27,849 bases of DNA from BMS3Bbin07 sp036244995 (GCA_036244995.1 BTTF01000020.1:1-27849), one strand, 5' to 3'. Numbered from the stretch's first letter, positions 8,355 to 17,027 are shown. Made by a program: numbers and translations. Notes: generated by a model not told the origin, from the sequence alone.

Positions 8355-10577
8355 TCATGACAACAAAAACTGCAGAAACTCCCTTACATCTTTCTGGCTC
8401 TTCAGGTAGTAGTCGGCCTCAGGACTGCAACCTATACAGACGGATATACCGTTGCCCTTTAATACCCTGAAGGCATCCTCATCCGTGGTGTCGTCACCTA
8501 TATAAACCGGCAGTCTCTCTCTTCCCGGATTCTCCCATATCCACCTGACGGCATCGCCCTTGTTCCATGCATTCAGCGGCCTTATCTCAAAGACCTTCTT
8601 GCCTGAAGTAATCCTGAATACATCCTTGTAATCATTTGCAATGCTCCAGAATATATTTAAAAACTCTCCCAGGTATTTGATCCTTACTTTCCTGTAATGA
8701 ATGCTCGCGGTAATACCCTTGTCCTCTATTAAAACACCCTGAATATGGGAGAGGGCCTCACTCAACCTGTTTAAAAAATCCTTCAGTTGATCCTTGTTGA
8801 CTGAAAACTCGGGGCTGATAAACGTCTTTTTGCCATCCCATATTTCTGCACCGTGATTACCTGCATAGACCAGACCCTCAATGCCGACCCGCTCTCTTAC
8901 GTCCTGAAGAGTTCTCCCGCTTATTATGGCAACCGGAAACCGTTCCTTCAACTGCATAATAAGAGAGCGTATTTCTTCTGAGAGAACGGCTTTTTCAGGG
9001 GATTCAACTATGGGTGTCAGGGTGCCGTCATAGTCGAGAAAAAGAAAGAGTTTGTGTCGGGCAAGTTTCTCTTTTATCAGGCTGCCGTGGTCAAAGAGGT
9101 ATTGACACTGGTTGTGTTTCATTGAGGATATGAGGGTCAACTCATGGAAGATGTCAAGTATCCATTTGTATATATCGTGTTCCTCTACCTGTTTTCTCAG
9201 GAGCCTCATCCTGTCTCTCTTTTCTTTTTCCGGCATCTTCAATGCCCTGTTTATACTGTCTGCAAAGTTTTCTATGTCATAGGGGTTTACAAGAATAGCT
9301 CCCTCCAGTTCATCAGCGGCCCCGGCAAATTCACTCAATATAAGCACCCCTTTTTCATCGGCCTGAGAGGCTATGTATTCCTTGGCTACAAGGTTCATCC
9401 CGTCGTATATCGAGCTGATCAGACCTATGTCGGCCATTCTGTAATATGCAACAAGCTCCGTATGATCAAGCTTTTTATTGATGTTTATAATCGGCTTCCA
9501 ATCATCGGTTGCATATTTTTTGTTTATCTTTTCTATAAGTTTTTCAACTGTTCTCTGATAGCTGATGTAGGGTTCCTTCATTCTTGTCGGAACAGTAATC
9601 TGCAAAAAGGTGAATTTTTTTCTGTACCTCTCGTATTTCTCAAAAAAGAGGCTTAGCGCCTGCAGCCGCTTTATCAGTCCCTTGGTATACTCGAGTCTGT
9701 CCACGCCGACCCCTGTGTATTGAGGCAGGCTGGATTTTGCCCTCAGTTTTTTCATTAAACCGGAGACCTTTTTCGAATGGGCTGTTGAATTGAATCTATC
9801 GTAATCAATGCTTATAGGGAATGACTTCAGCCTTGTGGTCTGCCCCCTGTATATAACGGTTGATTCGTCATAATTGATCTCTGCATCGAGGGTCTCTTTT
9901 ACGCAGTCCATAAAATTCTTGGCAAATAGGGGTATCTGAAACCCGATGATATCATTACCTAACAGGCCTTCCAGTATCTGTGTGGATTGAGGACATACCC
10001 TGAATACACTCCAGTCAGGCCACGGTATGTGCCAGAAATGGGCTATTGTAAGTGATGGTTTTTCCTCTCTCAGGATTCGGGGGACGAGGCAGAGGTGATA
10101 GTCATGAATCCAGACAACACAGTCTTCCTCAGCCTCCTGGAGGGTGGCTTCAGCAAACAGATGGTTTGCCTTCTTATAATCCTCCCAAAACCTCCTCCTG
10201 AAGTAGACCCTGTCGAGTGCGATGTGACAGAGGGGCCAGAGCACCTGATTGGAATAGCCATGATAATAATTCTCGGATACCTTTTTGGATAGCCAGACCC
10301 TTTTGAGCGTATAGGAGGGGTTTTCCGGAGGAACTGCGATGCAATCTTTTTCATCCACCGCCTCTTTATCCCCGCTGCCGCTGCCCCAGGCTATCCAGGT
10401 GCCCCCGGTTGCCTTCAGAACAGCATCCATGGCAGATGTGAGCCCCCCGGCGGGTTTATCCACTTTAGTGCCCTTAAGGGTTTTTTTATGAATATAAGGT
10501 TCCCTGTTTGAGACAATAAAAAGACCCTTGTCTATAAAATTATCCTCTATAAATGTCCTTAACCTTTTGGATTTCAT
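8355..10577 (-). CDS. otsAB: fused trehalose-6-phosphate synthase / trehalose-6-phosphate phosphatase
   Basis: A 740-residue two-domain protein making trehalose from a nucleotide-glucose and glucose-6-phosphate. Residues ~15-490 are a GT20 OtsA domain: VSNREPY and PAGGLTSAMD near the start, WIHDYHL, HFWHIPWPDWSVF, the donor-phosphate motif DRLEYTKGL, and DGMNLVAKEY. Residues ~510-740 are an OtsB HAD phosphatase: DYDGTLTP (nucleophile Asp about 515), IISGR, GNHGAE and GDDTTDEDAF. Both active sites look complete. The fusion resembles eukaryotic TPS proteins and Thermoproteus TPSP. It overlaps treT by four bases and precedes the sugar-binding protein gene. Confidence 0.93.
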   Translation of the reverse strand: MKSKRLRTFIEDNFIDKGLFIVSNREPYIHKKTLKGTKVDKPAGGLTSAMDAVLKATGGTWIAWGSGSGDKEAVDEKDCIAVPPENPSYTLKRVWLSKKVSENYYHGYSNQVLWPLCHIALDRVYFRRRFWEDYKKANHLFAEATLQEAEEDCVVWIHDYHLCLVPRILREEKPSLTIAHFWHIPWPDWSVFRVCPQSTQILEGLLGNDIIGFQIPLFAKNFMDCVKETLDAEINYDESTVIYRGQTTRLKSFPISIDYDRFNSTAHSKKVSGLMKKLRAKSSLPQYTGVGVDRLEYTKGLIKRLQALSLFFEKYERYRKKFTFLQITVPTRMKEPYISYQRTVEKLIEKINKKYATDDWKPIININKKLDHTELVAYYRMADIGLISSIYDGMNLVAKEYIASQADEKGVLILSEFAGAADELEGAILVNPYDIENFADSINRALKMPEKEKRDRMRLLRKQVEEHDIYKWILDIFHELTLISSMKHNQCQYLFDHGSLIKEKLARHKLFLFLDYDGTLTPIVESPEKAVLSEEIRSLIMQLKERFPVAIISGRTLQDVRERVGIEGLVYAGNHGAEIWDGKKTFISPEFSVNKDQLKDFLNRLSEALSHIQGVLIEDKGITASIHYRKVRIKYLGEFLNIFWSIANDYKDVFRITSGKKVFEIRPLNAWNKGDAVRWIWENPGRERLPVYIGDDTTDEDAFRVLKGNGISVCIGCSPEADYYLKSQKDVREFLQFLLS

Positions 10578-11806
10578 AGCTCAAGGACCGATTTTCCATC
10601 GTTTTTAATCGCATACCAGACGGAAAGATAATCACGTGCCTGCCGTGTTATAAGGAAATTATTCCTTATATACTCTTTACCTCTTTCACCCATTTTCCTT
10701 ACCATTTCGGGGTTGTTCAGGAACTGCCTTACTCTGAACGCTGCTCCCTCTGATGTATGGACGAGGAACCCGGTAAACCCATGCACAATCTGTAAAGGTA
10801 TTCCACCTGTAGCCCCTCCTATTACCGGTTTTCCCTTCCACATTGCCTCAGAGACCGTTAGCCCGAAGCCTTCCTTGAGTGATTTCTGCAATACTACGGT
10901 TGCACTTCTCTGCAAGGCGTTTATATCCCTGTCACTAAAGGGCGGAAGGAGAAGTATGTGTATGTCGGGGTCATTGGATGCATATTCCCTGACCTCGTTC
11001 AGGACGACCTCTCCCTCGGGGTCATCACTTGCCGGACTGCCTGCAAGAATGAGGATGCAGTCGTTGTATTTCTTGACGATTCTGTAAGCCTTTATAACCC
11101 CTATAGGGTCTTTAAATCTGTCAAATCTTGATACCTGGAGCATTATCGGCCTGTCAGCCGGTATTTTATATTTTTCAAGTGTTTCTCTTATTTCATCTTC
11201 AGTCAGGTCCCTGTTCTTTTCACTTAACGGGTCAATGGATGGGGGAATAATGAACTCATCTATTGACATTGCCCTGGCAAACTTTGAGACGGAGAAGATG
11301 GCGGCGTCGTATTTTTCACAATATCGCCTGAGATAATCACAAACCTCTTTCACGGGATTTGAGACATCTATATGACATCGCCACAGCCATGGAGCATTGC
11401 CGGATTCGGAGTAATCCTGAATCTTGAATTCAATCAGCGGAGCAGGTTGGGGGTCATGTATAAGAACTGCATCTGCTTCAAGATTGAGCTTTTTGGAGTT
11501 CCTCTTATTGACCTCGTAGTGATACTGCCACATCTCTTCCGTTATAACTTCAAAGTTACCCTGAATGGCATTATGAATCTTCTTTGTTATGTCAAAAAAC
11601 CTTTCATCACCCTCTATGATTTCCCACCTTGCATCAATGCCGAGGTCCCTGAGTATCGGTATCATCCGTTGTAGTATTTCGGCAACGCCACCACCTGCGC
11701 GTGTGGAATTTATGTGCAGAAAAGACTTGTCACGAAATATTTCACCAAGCTTCTGCAAAAGAATTAAATCGCCCTTTGGTGCTATACCGGCATATTTAGC
11801 TATCAT
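10574..11806 (-). CDS. treT: trehalose synthase (glycosyltransferring), TreT-like GT4 glycosyltransferase
   Basis: A 410-residue retaining glycosyltransferase. In its family (Thermococcus, Pyrobaculum, Thermotoga) it joins glucose from ADP- or UDP-glucose to free glucose, giving trehalose directly, in some species reversibly. Family marks are the glycine loop HINSTRAGGGVAEIL (residues 31-45), LIHDPQPAPL, WRCHIDVS, QVSRFDRFKDPIGVI in the second Rossmann domain, and the GT4 C-terminal KEGFGLTVSEAMWKGKPVIGG containing the nucleotide-binding Glu residues. It overlaps the upstream unknown gene and downstream otsAB by four bases each. Clustering with a MalEFG-type importer parallels the Thermococcus litoralis treT locus (recalled). 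A partner role for OtsAB is an alternative. Confidence 0.88.
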   Translation of the reverse strand: MIAKYAGIAPKGDLILLQKLGEIFRDKSFLHINSTRAGGGVAEILQRMIPILRDLGIDARWEIIEGDERFFDITKKIHNAIQGNFEVITEEMWQYHYEVNKRNSKKLNLEADAVLIHDPQPAPLIEFKIQDYSESGNAPWLWRCHIDVSNPVKEVCDYLRRYCEKYDAAIFSVSKFARAMSIDEFIIPPSIDPLSEKNRDLTEDEIRETLEKYKIPADRPIMLQVSRFDRFKDPIGVIKAYRIVKKYNDCILILAGSPASDDPEGEVVLNEVREYASNDPDIHILLLPPFSDRDINALQRSATVVLQKSLKEGFGLTVSEAMWKGKPVIGGATGGIPLQIVHGFTGFLVHTSEGAAFRVRQFLNNPEMVRKMGERGKEYIRNNFLITRQARDYLSVWYAIKNDGKSVLEL

Positions 11807-12489
11807 TCCTCGACTCCCGTAATCTCCATATCATTTTTAACCTTCTCATCAACGATCTCCATTATGTGTTCCCTGATCCCTTCTATGCTATGCATGAACG
11901 GGTCTATGGCCCATAGTTTTTTTGCAAGCTCCTGCTCACCCAGCACTTCATCAAACCATTTTGAGAAGTCATCAATTCCTCCGCCAAGGCGTGTCCTTGC
12001 CTCGTAGAAGTGATAGTAAATAGATGCGCCGTCAATGTATCTGATTGCAATAAGGAACTCGGCGAGATTCCTTGCCCTGATGCGGGCGGGGAAGACAATG
12101 GTTATGGTTTCGTTAAAGTAAAACTCTTCTCCGGCCAAAGCCTCCCTTGGTTCCGGAAAGTTTTCCAGATAATTGTCTGCTACAGTAAGGAGTGCGGTTC
12201 TGAGTTCAGAGATGTCTTTGAACTCGTAGGGGTCAATGCTTGAGAGTTGTTCAGCCAGTGCGCTCTCTTCAAGGGATTCACCTACCCAGTGAGCAAAATC
12301 ATTTGTGTATTCACGTATTCGGCCTTTCAGAAAATACTGACAGGTATGATGAAATATAGACTCTTCGCTGACAGTAGCAATCAGGTCTCTCAATTCGCGC
12401 AGGTTTCTTGCCCTCTTTGCAGTTGATTTCAGGATACTTATACACTGCATAAACTCAAATGGCTTTGCCCTGTTTTTAATGTCGTTCAT
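11803..12489 (-). CDS. duplicated-domain protein of unknown function (DUF5752-like) in the trehalose operon
   Basis: A 228-residue soluble protein with no recognised catalytic motif. It consists of two ~100-residue copies of one domain, residues about 9-110 and 121-219. These align without gaps for the first half: both carry RARNL at the same position, then SIFHH or SIYYH, DFAHW or DFSKW, an LAxxL and an IDPY/IDPF. The sequence resembles the family annotated as DUF5752 (recalled, not searched). It leads the operon, with a strong AAGGAGGA ribosome site five or so bases before its ATG, and overlaps treT by four bases. A role in trehalose synthesis or its control is inferred only from position. 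Confidence 0.8.
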   Translation of the reverse strand: MNDIKNRAKPFEFMQCISILKSTAKRARNLRELRDLIATVSEESIFHHTCQYFLKGRIREYTNDFAHWVGESLEESALAEQLSSIDPYEFKDISELRTALLTVADNYLENFPEPREALAGEEFYFNETITIVFPARIRARNLAEFLIAIRYIDGASIYYHFYEARTRLGGGIDDFSKWFDEVLGEQELAKKLWAIDPFMHSIEGIREHIMEIVDEKVKNDMEITGVEE

Positions 12490-12532
12490 GGTCCTCCTTT
12501 TAACTTTTGTATAAGGCGAACAAGTTACACAA

Positions 12533-14059
12533 CTAAAGGTCTTTTTTTATAACCACCCGATTATAAAATTCACACTTTTTACAATCACCTATCTTCTGTG
12601 CAAATATTCCCCTGGCTCTTCCCTCGCAAAAAGTTCCTGCCACACCCCAACAGATCCTTCCGTAGTTAGGATAAGCCGGACAGGTACTCTCATCGCCATC
12701 ACCCGCTTTATCAACCCCGCATTTGGTGTATTCCCAGCATTGTGTCTTGAATGCATCACTTGCCGGCACATACGGGAAGTAAAGGCTGAATGTTGACCCC
12801 TCTCCGACCGTGCTGGAGACACTTATAAACCCTCGGTGTTCGTCCATAATCTTTTTACATATTGAAAGCCCCAGCCCCGTGCCCTTTCCAACCTGTTTGG
12901 TTGAATAAAATGGCTCAAAAAGTCTTTCCAGCTTCTCTTCAGGAATTCCGGTACCTGTATCGATTATATCAAAAACCACGCAGTTAATATAATTTTTTTG
13001 TTCCATGCGCGTTCTGATCGTCAGGGTACCTCCCTTCTGCATTGCATCAAGGGCATTGATAATAAGGTTGTTGAGTGCCTGTATGACCTGATCCTTATCT
13101 ATCAGAATCTTCGGCAGGTCTGAATCTAATTCTTTCTTAATCTCAATTCCCTGTTCCTTACATAATTCATTAAAGGCTTTTAAAGTCTCTGATGCGATAT
13201 TGTTGATGTTTTCGTAGTTTAAATGGTATTTTGCCTCTCTTGAAAAACTGAGTACATCCCTCAATATCCGCTCAAGCCTTTCCACTTCCGAAGATATCAA
13301 CCTTGCGTATTCCTCTTCCTTTGTGTCTTTCTTTATGCGTTTCTCAAGTCTTCTTGCAAAACCACCGATGGCGGTCAGAGGGTTCCTTATTTCATGAGCA
13401 ATATCAGCAGTGAGCCTGCCGAGTGCGGAAAGTTTTTCAGCCTCTATGAGTTTGTGCTGCAACTTTCTCAGTTCATCAATTGATTTGAGGAGCTCCCTGT
13501 TCAGTTTCTCGATCTCTTCCTTGTCTTTTCTCAACTTTTCCGACAACAGGCCGAGGGGCACGGCTATCAGAAACAGGAAGGATACACGTAAAGAGAACTC
13601 GGTCCAGTGCAGGGCTGTGAAGTCAAAATTGCCGCTGAACATGTAAGTGATGGTTGATATGACGGCAACACCAAGGCCGAAGAGGTATCCATAATAGAAA
13701 GCGTGCAGGGCTGTCAGGAGATAAAAGCCGATAAAGAAACTGTTGTTAAACCCGCCGGAATATTTTGTCAGGAGATAAACAAAGGAGAGGTCGAACCCCA
13801 GTGAGAGGACATAGATAGCCCTTTTTTTTTCGAATTTCAGAAATAACAGCAGGTAAAGCAAAAGACAGTATGCAATAAAGTATTGAAGTATTGAGGAAAA
13901 TACCCCGATGTTCTCTTCATGTATCTGTGAAAATTTCAGCCAGCCATACCCGCCGGCAAGTACAATAACCCTGAGAATCAGAAAGCCGAGGTCGGAAATC
14001 TCCCATTCCCTCTCAACCACATTCCACTTGTTTCCGAGTATCTTGAGGAAGTTCTTCAT
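12533..14059 (-). CDS. orphan membrane sensor histidine kinase with C-terminal Cys-rich 'two-CW'-like tail
   Basis: A 508-residue sensor kinase. Residues ~20-175 hold about six membrane segments with short loops and no large periplasmic domain. A coiled coil (~175-208) leads to a HisKA domain with phospho-acceptor His222 in AHEIRNPL, then a HATPase_c domain with the N-box NLIINALDAM, G1 DTGTGIPEE, FEPFYSTK and G2 GKGTGLGLSI. The last 68 residues form a Cys-rich module: Cys at 441, 447, 460, 470, 478, 493 and 496, with two CW pairs (CWEYTKC and CWGVAGTFC), probably metal-binding or redox-active. No response regulator is adjacent. It ends 43 bases before the trehalose operon's first gene and may be transcribed with it. 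Confidence 0.9.
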   Translation of the reverse strand: MKNFLKILGNKWNVVEREWEISDLGFLILRVIVLAGGYGWLKFSQIHEENIGVFSSILQYFIAYCLLLYLLLFLKFEKKRAIYVLSLGFDLSFVYLLTKYSGGFNNSFFIGFYLLTALHAFYYGYLFGLGVAVISTITYMFSGNFDFTALHWTEFSLRVSFLFLIAVPLGLLSEKLRKDKEEIEKLNRELLKSIDELRKLQHKLIEAEKLSALGRLTADIAHEIRNPLTAIGGFARRLEKRIKKDTKEEEYARLISSEVERLERILRDVLSFSREAKYHLNYENINNIASETLKAFNELCKEQGIEIKKELDSDLPKILIDKDQVIQALNNLIINALDAMQKGGTLTIRTRMEQKNYINCVVFDIIDTGTGIPEEKLERLFEPFYSTKQVGKGTGLGLSICKKIMDEHRGFISVSSTVGEGSTFSLYFPYVPASDAFKTQCWEYTKCGVDKAGDGDESTCPAYPNYGRICWGVAGTFCEGRARGIFAQKIGDCKKCEFYNRVVIKKDL

Positions 14060-14262
14060 TTAAACCTCGCCACTATATTGTACGTTGTCATTTTACCAGA
14101 AGGATTCTCAAATTACTATTTTACAATAATCCCTTCCCTTTTAACCAAACGTTGGTCGCATCCGGATCCGCCATGCCGGTATGCCGGGGGTTGTTTTTGT
14201 TCTGTGGGCAGCGGGTTTTCGATTGCCAAAAGCCTCACCTAAAGACTATAATTATTTCCAGG
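14060..14262. other. intergenic region between divergent histidine kinase and nadE genes
   Basis: About 200 bases with both promoters expected. On the minus strand AT-rich candidates TAAAAT and TACAAT lie near 14070-14095 but no -35 at a good distance was found. The plus-strand half (14152-14262) is open in the nadE frame, but its translation (Cys- and Pro-rich, no similarity to the nitrilase start) is not family-like, so it is treated as non-coding leader. Confidence 0.4.
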
Positions 14263-15990
14263 ATGAAAACTTTAAGACTGGCACTTGCACAGATTAATAC
14301 CACTGTTGGTGACCTTGAGGGTAATACGGAGAAAATTGTCCGTAATATTCAGAGGGCAGGGGAGGCCGGAGCCGATATCGTAGCTTTCCCCGAGATGGCA
14401 GTCACGGGTTACCCCCCTGAGGACCTCCTGCTGAAACCCAGGTTTATTGATGATAACCTGTCAGCCCTTGATGAGATCAGGAATTCAGTCGGGGATATAG
14501 TGGTTGTTGTGGGTTTTGTTGACAGGACGTCTGATATTTATAATGCCGCTGCTATAATACACAATAAAGAGGTTGTTCATGTGTATCACAAGAGGTATCT
14601 CCCGAATTACAGTGTTTTTGACGAGATGAGATATTTTCAGGCTGGTGACGAATACCCGGTCTACAGGCTTGGTGATGCCCTGGTGGGAGTCAATATCTGC
14701 GAGGACATATGGTATCCTGACGGTCCTGCAAGGACACAGGCACTTGCAGGCGCAGAGGTTATAGTGAATATCAATGCCTCACCGTATCATATTGGCAAGG
14801 CATGTTTCAGAGAAAAAATGCTCTCAACAAGGGCCTCGGACAGCTCTGTAATCATTGCATATCTGAATATGGTCGGTGGGCAGGATGAACTCGTCTTTGA
14901 TGGTCATAGCCTGATATTTGATGAGTGCGGAAACCTGCTCTTCAGGGGGAGGCAGTTTGACGAGGAATTGATAATAATAGACCTGAACCTTGATGCCGTA
15001 TTCATGAGGAGACTTCATGATCCGAGAAGGCGTCAGGAGGTATTTGCCCTCCACGAGGATACCGTCTCTATCATGCCTGTACATGACAGGGTTATACAGA
15101 GGAGCGTGAAGTACAAATATAGCCCGTCATTGCCTTGTAGCGAGATGGAAGAGGTTTATTCCGCACTTGTTCTCGGTACAAGGGATTATGTGCTGAAGAA
15201 CGGTTTTAGAAATGTTGTGATAGGCCTGAGCGGGGGGATAGATTCTTCCCTTGTGGCAACAATCGCAGTGGATGCCCTGGGAAAGGAACGGGTAAAAGGA
15301 GTCTTTATGCCCTCTCCCTATACTTCCGGGGAAAGCAGAGAGGATATTTTCAAGCTTGCAGGGAACCTTGATATAGAGGTTTCAGATATCCCGATAGACG
15401 AAATATTTCAGTCTTACCTCAAATCACTCAGCGCTTTTTTTAAAGACCTGCCCCCCAATGTCGCAGAAGAAAACATTCAGGCAAGGATAAGGGGTAACCT
15501 CCTCATGGCCATGTCCAACAAGTTTGGATGGCTTGTACTGACAACAGGAAATAAATCAGAGATGTCTGTTGGTTATGCAACACTTTACGGTGACATGGCG
15601 GGCGGATTTGCAATAATAAAGGATGTCCCAAAGACCATTGTCTATAAAATATCGAAGTTGAGAAACGAGAAGGCAGGGATGGCCCTTATACCCGAGAGGG
15701 TCTTGTGGAAGGAGCCTTCAGCGGAATTAAGGCCTGAGCAGAAGGACACGGATACCCTTCCTGCATATGAGGTGCTTGACCCTATCCTTAAGGCCTACAT
15801 TGAGGAGGACAGGAGTTTTGACGAGATTATAAACCTTGGCTGTGAGGTGGAGTGTACAAAGCGGGTTATTGATATGATTGACAGGAGTGAATATAAGCGG
15901 CGGCAGGCGCCCCCGGGTATCAAGATTACCCCCAGGGCCTTTGGCCGTGACAGACGGTTTCCCATCACGAATAAATACAGGAGCTACTGA
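14263..15990 (+). CDS. nadE: glutamine-dependent NAD+ synthetase
   Basis: A 575-residue two-domain enzyme making NAD+ from deamido-NAD, ATP and ammonia drawn from glutamine. The N-terminal nitrilase-type glutaminase shows its triad: Glu in FPEMAVTGYPPEDLL, Lys in YHKRYLPNY and Cys in NICEDIWYPDGP. The C-terminal synthetase has the PP-loop SGGIDSS and the block TGNKSEMSVGYATLYGDMAGGF. The start is placed at ATG 14263, because MKTLRLALAQINTTVGDLEGN is the conserved beginning. A 37-codon in-frame extension to 14152 looks non-coding. The stop overlaps the next gene (TGATG). Confidence 0.95.
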   Translation: MKTLRLALAQINTTVGDLEGNTEKIVRNIQRAGEAGADIVAFPEMAVTGYPPEDLLLKPRFIDDNLSALDEIRNSVGDIVVVVGFVDRTSDIYNAAAIIHNKEVVHVYHKRYLPNYSVFDEMRYFQAGDEYPVYRLGDALVGVNICEDIWYPDGPARTQALAGAEVIVNINASPYHIGKACFREKMLSTRASDSSVIIAYLNMVGGQDELVFDGHSLIFDECGNLLFRGRQFDEELIIIDLNLDAVFMRRLHDPRRRQEVFALHEDTVSIMPVHDRVIQRSVKYKYSPSLPCSEMEEVYSALVLGTRDYVLKNGFRNVVIGLSGGIDSSLVATIAVDALGKERVKGVFMPSPYTSGESREDIFKLAGNLDIEVSDIPIDEIFQSYLKSLSAFFKDLPPNVAEENIQARIRGNLLMAMSNKFGWLVLTTGNKSEMSVGYATLYGDMAGGFAIIKDVPKTIVYKISKLRNEKAGMALIPERVLWKEPSAELRPEQKDTDTLPAYEVLDPILKAYIEEDRSFDEIINLGCEVECTKRVIDMIDRSEYKRRQAPPGIKITPRAFGRDRRFPITNKYRSY

Positions 15991-16325
15991 TGGCAGATAT
16001 TGAAACTTGCAGGTTTAAACTCCCGGATTTCAGGTTTCTGCTCTTTTTTATCGTTTTAATCTTCTTCTTCTCCGGGTGCAGCCGGACCAGCTCTGACTCA
16101 AAGGGCCCCTTTACCAAAACCGTCAATCCCGGGATTATCCAGCTTACGCCGAAAAAGCCTGTCAGGATTGTCCTGAAGAGGACGACAAGGGGTGATTATA
16201 CATGGGAGCTGAGAGGGGATGATGCCGGGAATATAATCAATACAGACAAGAGATTGAGGAGATATTTGTCTGAAAATGATAGTAATGAAAAAGGACAGGC
16301 TAATCCGGGCCGTTTACAGAAATAA
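15990..16325 (+). CDS. small putative lipoprotein of unknown function
   Basis: A 111-residue protein with a hydrophobic segment (residues ~15-29) ending in the lipobox FFSGC, Cys30 being the predicted lipid anchor. The rest is basic and polar and has no recognised domain. The segment TRGDYTWELRGDDAGNIINTDKRLRRYL has a mild resemblance to small periplasmic beta proteins, but nothing more can be said. The ATG overlaps the nadE stop, implying translational coupling. The last 16 codons overlap an in-frame upstream extension of the next gene, which instead starts at 16348 after a strong ribosome site. Confidence 0.65.
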   Translation: MADIETCRFKLPDFRFLLFFIVLIFFFSGCSRTSSDSKGPFTKTVNPGIIQLTPKKPVRIVLKRTTRGDYTWELRGDDAGNIINTDKRLRRYLSENDSNEKGQANPGRLQK

Positions 16326-16347
16326 AGAGCTAAAGGAGGGACAGTTT

Positions 16348-16824
16348 ATGGGAAAAGAGGGTTTTTCCGTCAGGGAGATTCTTGAGCAGGCCGTAAGGAC
16401 TGAAAAACTGGGGTATGATTTTTATTCGTCAATGGCTGAAAGGTTTAAAGACAGGGTAGAACTTAAAGACCTCTTTGAAACCCTTGCCAAAAAGGAACAG
16501 ATACACGAACAGAGGTTTGAGAGACTGGAGGAGAGTATTGGTGATGGGGAGACAGAGGGATGGGAGGATGTTTCCGAGTACATGAGGGCCTTTGTGGAGT
16601 CGGGGTTTTTTCTTGGGTCAGACAAGGCCCTTGTAAGGATGAAGGAAATAGAGAGTATTCAGGATGCGGTTGAGTTTGCCCTGGCTTTTGAAAAAGAGAC
16701 CCTGCTCTATTTTCTTGGTTTGAGAAAGACCGTTAAGGAAAAAGATATTATTGACGCAATAATAGACGAGGAGCAGAGCCATATTACGTGGCTGAACAAG
16801 TTTAAGGACAGATTTTTAAAGTAA
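16348..16824 (+). CDS. rubrerythrin-like ferritin-fold protein without rubredoxin domain
   Basis: A 158-residue four-helix-bundle protein of the rubrerythrin/ferritin-like family, likely to bind a di-iron centre and act in peroxide reduction or iron handling. Candidate ligands: Glu19 in RTEKLGYDFY, Glu50 and His53 in KKEQIHEQRF, a Glu in ALAFEKETLLYF, and the EEQSH motif of the last helix. There is no C-terminal rubredoxin (CxxC) domain, so its electron donor is separate. The start at 16348 is chosen because AAAGGAGGG sits seven or so bases upstream and the fold begins there; an ATG at 16276 would add a non-family extension overlapping the lipoprotein gene. Confidence 0.82.
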   Translation: MGKEGFSVREILEQAVRTEKLGYDFYSSMAERFKDRVELKDLFETLAKKEQIHEQRFERLEESIGDGETEGWEDVSEYMRAFVESGFFLGSDKALVRMKEIESIQDAVEFALAFEKETLLYFLGLRKTVKEKDIIDAIIDEEQSHITWLNKFKDRFLK

Positions 16825-16897
16825 GTAATTCAGGATTATTTAACCGGGACACAGAGTTTGAAAAACAGAAATCAAGACTGCATTGGCCGCAGATTTT

Positions 16898-16962
16898 CGC
16901 AGATAAACGCAGATATTTAATAAAACTGATTTTAAAATCCTGACAATCTGTGTTTATCTCTG
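16898..16962. repeat. imperfect inverted repeat (17-base arms), dispersed-repeat-like
   Basis: The arms 16898-16914 and 16946-16962 are complementary at 14 of 17 positions plus two G-T pairs, around a 31-base AT-rich spacer. The unit GCAGATAAACGCAGAT, preceded by GGCCGCAGATTTTCGCAGAT, is itself a tandem of CGCAGAT words. This resembles a family of CGCAGAT/TCTGCG-rich intergenic repeats I recall from several anaerobic bacterial genomes. It lies between the rubrerythrin-like gene and rsmI, within the 203-base gap. Confidence 0.6.
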
Positions 16963-17027
16963 TCCTGACAGTCTTTTTTGCAGTTTTCTGTCTTGTCTTT
17001 TCTCTGAGTGGCCGAAAATTTGATAAA

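Noticed and set aside
14152..14262. 37-codon N-terminal extension of NadE
   Set aside because: Not family-like, Cys/Pro-rich; the conserved start MKTLRLALAQ lies at 14263.
16276..16347. 24-codon N-terminal extension of the rubrerythrin-like protein
   Set aside because: It overlaps the lipoprotein gene and lacks a ribosome site, while ATG 16348 has a strong AAAGGAGGG.
16950..17027. GTG start giving RsmI a hydrophobic leader
   Set aside because: The leader is encoded within the inverted repeat and its flank; RsmI is cytoplasmic and its conserved start is at 17028.
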